Below are positions 57,172 through 64,000 of a stretch of 64,000 bases of DNA, one piece after another; the first letter of the stretch is position 1, and the number at the start of each line of letters is the position of its first letter. Source of the DNA: Stigmatella erecta (GTDB lineage: Bacteria; Myxococcota; Myxococcia; Myxococcales; Myxococcaceae); contig NZ_FOIJ01000023.1 of the NCBI RefSeq assembly GCF_900111745.1, positions 62,001-126,000 on the forward strand. The letters run 5' to 3'. Position numbers and translations under genes: made by a program. A model generated the notes under the pieces. The model did no database searches. It was not told the origin of the DNA and saw only the letters and a list, made by a program, of their open reading frames with translations.

Positions 57172-57218
57172 AGAAAAAAAGAAGCCGCCGCCCGGAATTT
57201 TGAAGTCCGGACGGCGGC
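57172..57218 (-). terminator. Rho-independent terminator of rpoBC
   Basis: On the minus strand, a GC-rich stem (57218-57206 pairs with 57196-57184, one mismatch) with a 9-base loop leads into TTCTTTTTTTCTC (57183-57171). It lies 37 bases past the rpoC stop. A strong end for a highly transcribed operon. Confidence 0.92.
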
Positions 57219-57255
57219 AATCTCTTCTCAAGCAGGGCCGAGGGCCCCGGGAGCG

Positions 57256-61470
<4,215 letters not shown>

Positions 61471-61537
61471 GTTGCCTCCGAAATCTTATGAAGCGCCGAA
61501 GCGCCCTTGCGTTGCGGGACTGCGCCGCCGCTGAAGC

Positions 61538-61570
61538 CGGATGCCCGCCCTCCTTGGGAGCGGGCATCCG
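61538..61570 (-). promoter_or_regulatory. Intercistronic hairpin rpoB-rpoC
   Basis: A perfect 11-bp inverted repeat (61538-61548 with 61560-61570, 11-base loop) within the 133-base rpoB-rpoC gap. There is no T-run in either direction, so it more likely sets RNA processing or subunit balance than termination. Confidence 0.45.
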
Positions 61571-61603
61571 CTGCGCGGCACCTGCGTGAGTCAGCCCTTC
61601 GGG

Positions 61604-64000
<2,397 letters not shown>

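Overview
The window is high-GC, densely coding DNA from a myxobacterium, most likely of the Cystobacterineae (Myxococcus/Stigmatella/Cystobacter type). The basis is strong GC bias at third codon positions, many lipoproteins with DGG-rich linkers, FHA and Ser/Thr-kinase proteins, a Tgl-like TPR lipoprotein, a good sigma-54 promoter, and an FHA-fused Tad-type secretion locus in the same chromosomal neighbourhood as rpoB-rpoC. No rRNA, tRNA, CRISPR array, insertion sequence or prophage was seen. No gene-free stretch exceeds about 300 bases.

Region 1 (1-14.4 kb) is an accessory island of exported proteins. It holds an SBBP beta-propeller protein cut by the window edge, a secreted subtilase with an I9 propeptide, and three paralogous secreted proteins that share one N-terminal domain. 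One of the three (3151-4440) carries two PPC domains; the other two (8159-9235 and 13254-14375) carry a Hint (hedgehog/intein-type) domain with Cys, TxxH and a terminal Asn followed by a conserved tail of about 20 residues. Between the two Hint genes lie a membrane-anchored protein and two tandem paralogous propeller lipoproteins. A HEAT-repeat protein with a vitellogenin-like layout and an unrecognised secreted protein lie just upstream. This island is the best candidate for an undescribed system.

Region 2 (14.4-30 kb) is housekeeping mixed with lineage-specific genes: proC, a DivIVA-family gene, a DUF167 gene and a gluzincin-like peptidase in one tight run; a small regulatory-looking gene behind a near-consensus sigma-54 promoter; polA whose proofreading residues appear lost; an exported MsrA; an RsbQ-like hydrolase; a zinc alcohol dehydrogenase; a VWA7/Het-C-like protein; an esterase lipoprotein; and a DNRLRE-DUF3616 lipoprotein.

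Region 3 (30-50 kb, nearly all minus strand) reads, in transcription order: a Cys-containing lipoprotein, a Ser/Thr kinase with a PEGA tail, glyQ-glyS, two propeller lipoproteins with overlapping ends, an RHH-FHA protein, then a Tad-like set (prepilin peptidase, secretin, FHA-CpaF ATPase, double-FHA TPR membrane protein), and an NhaP-RCK antiporter. The Tad part lacks TadB/TadC and pilins here and resembles the M. xanthus Kil contact-killing locus.

Region 4 (49.7-64 kb) has a VWA lipoprotein followed by a Cys-rich protein with seven exact 21-residue repeats. A five-gene minus-strand operon follows (periplasmic protein, unknown, Tgl-like, RodZ-like, RecO), fed from upstream by a lytic transglycosylase and two coiled-coil genes. 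The window ends with rpoC, closed by a strong terminator, and the 3' part of rpoB.
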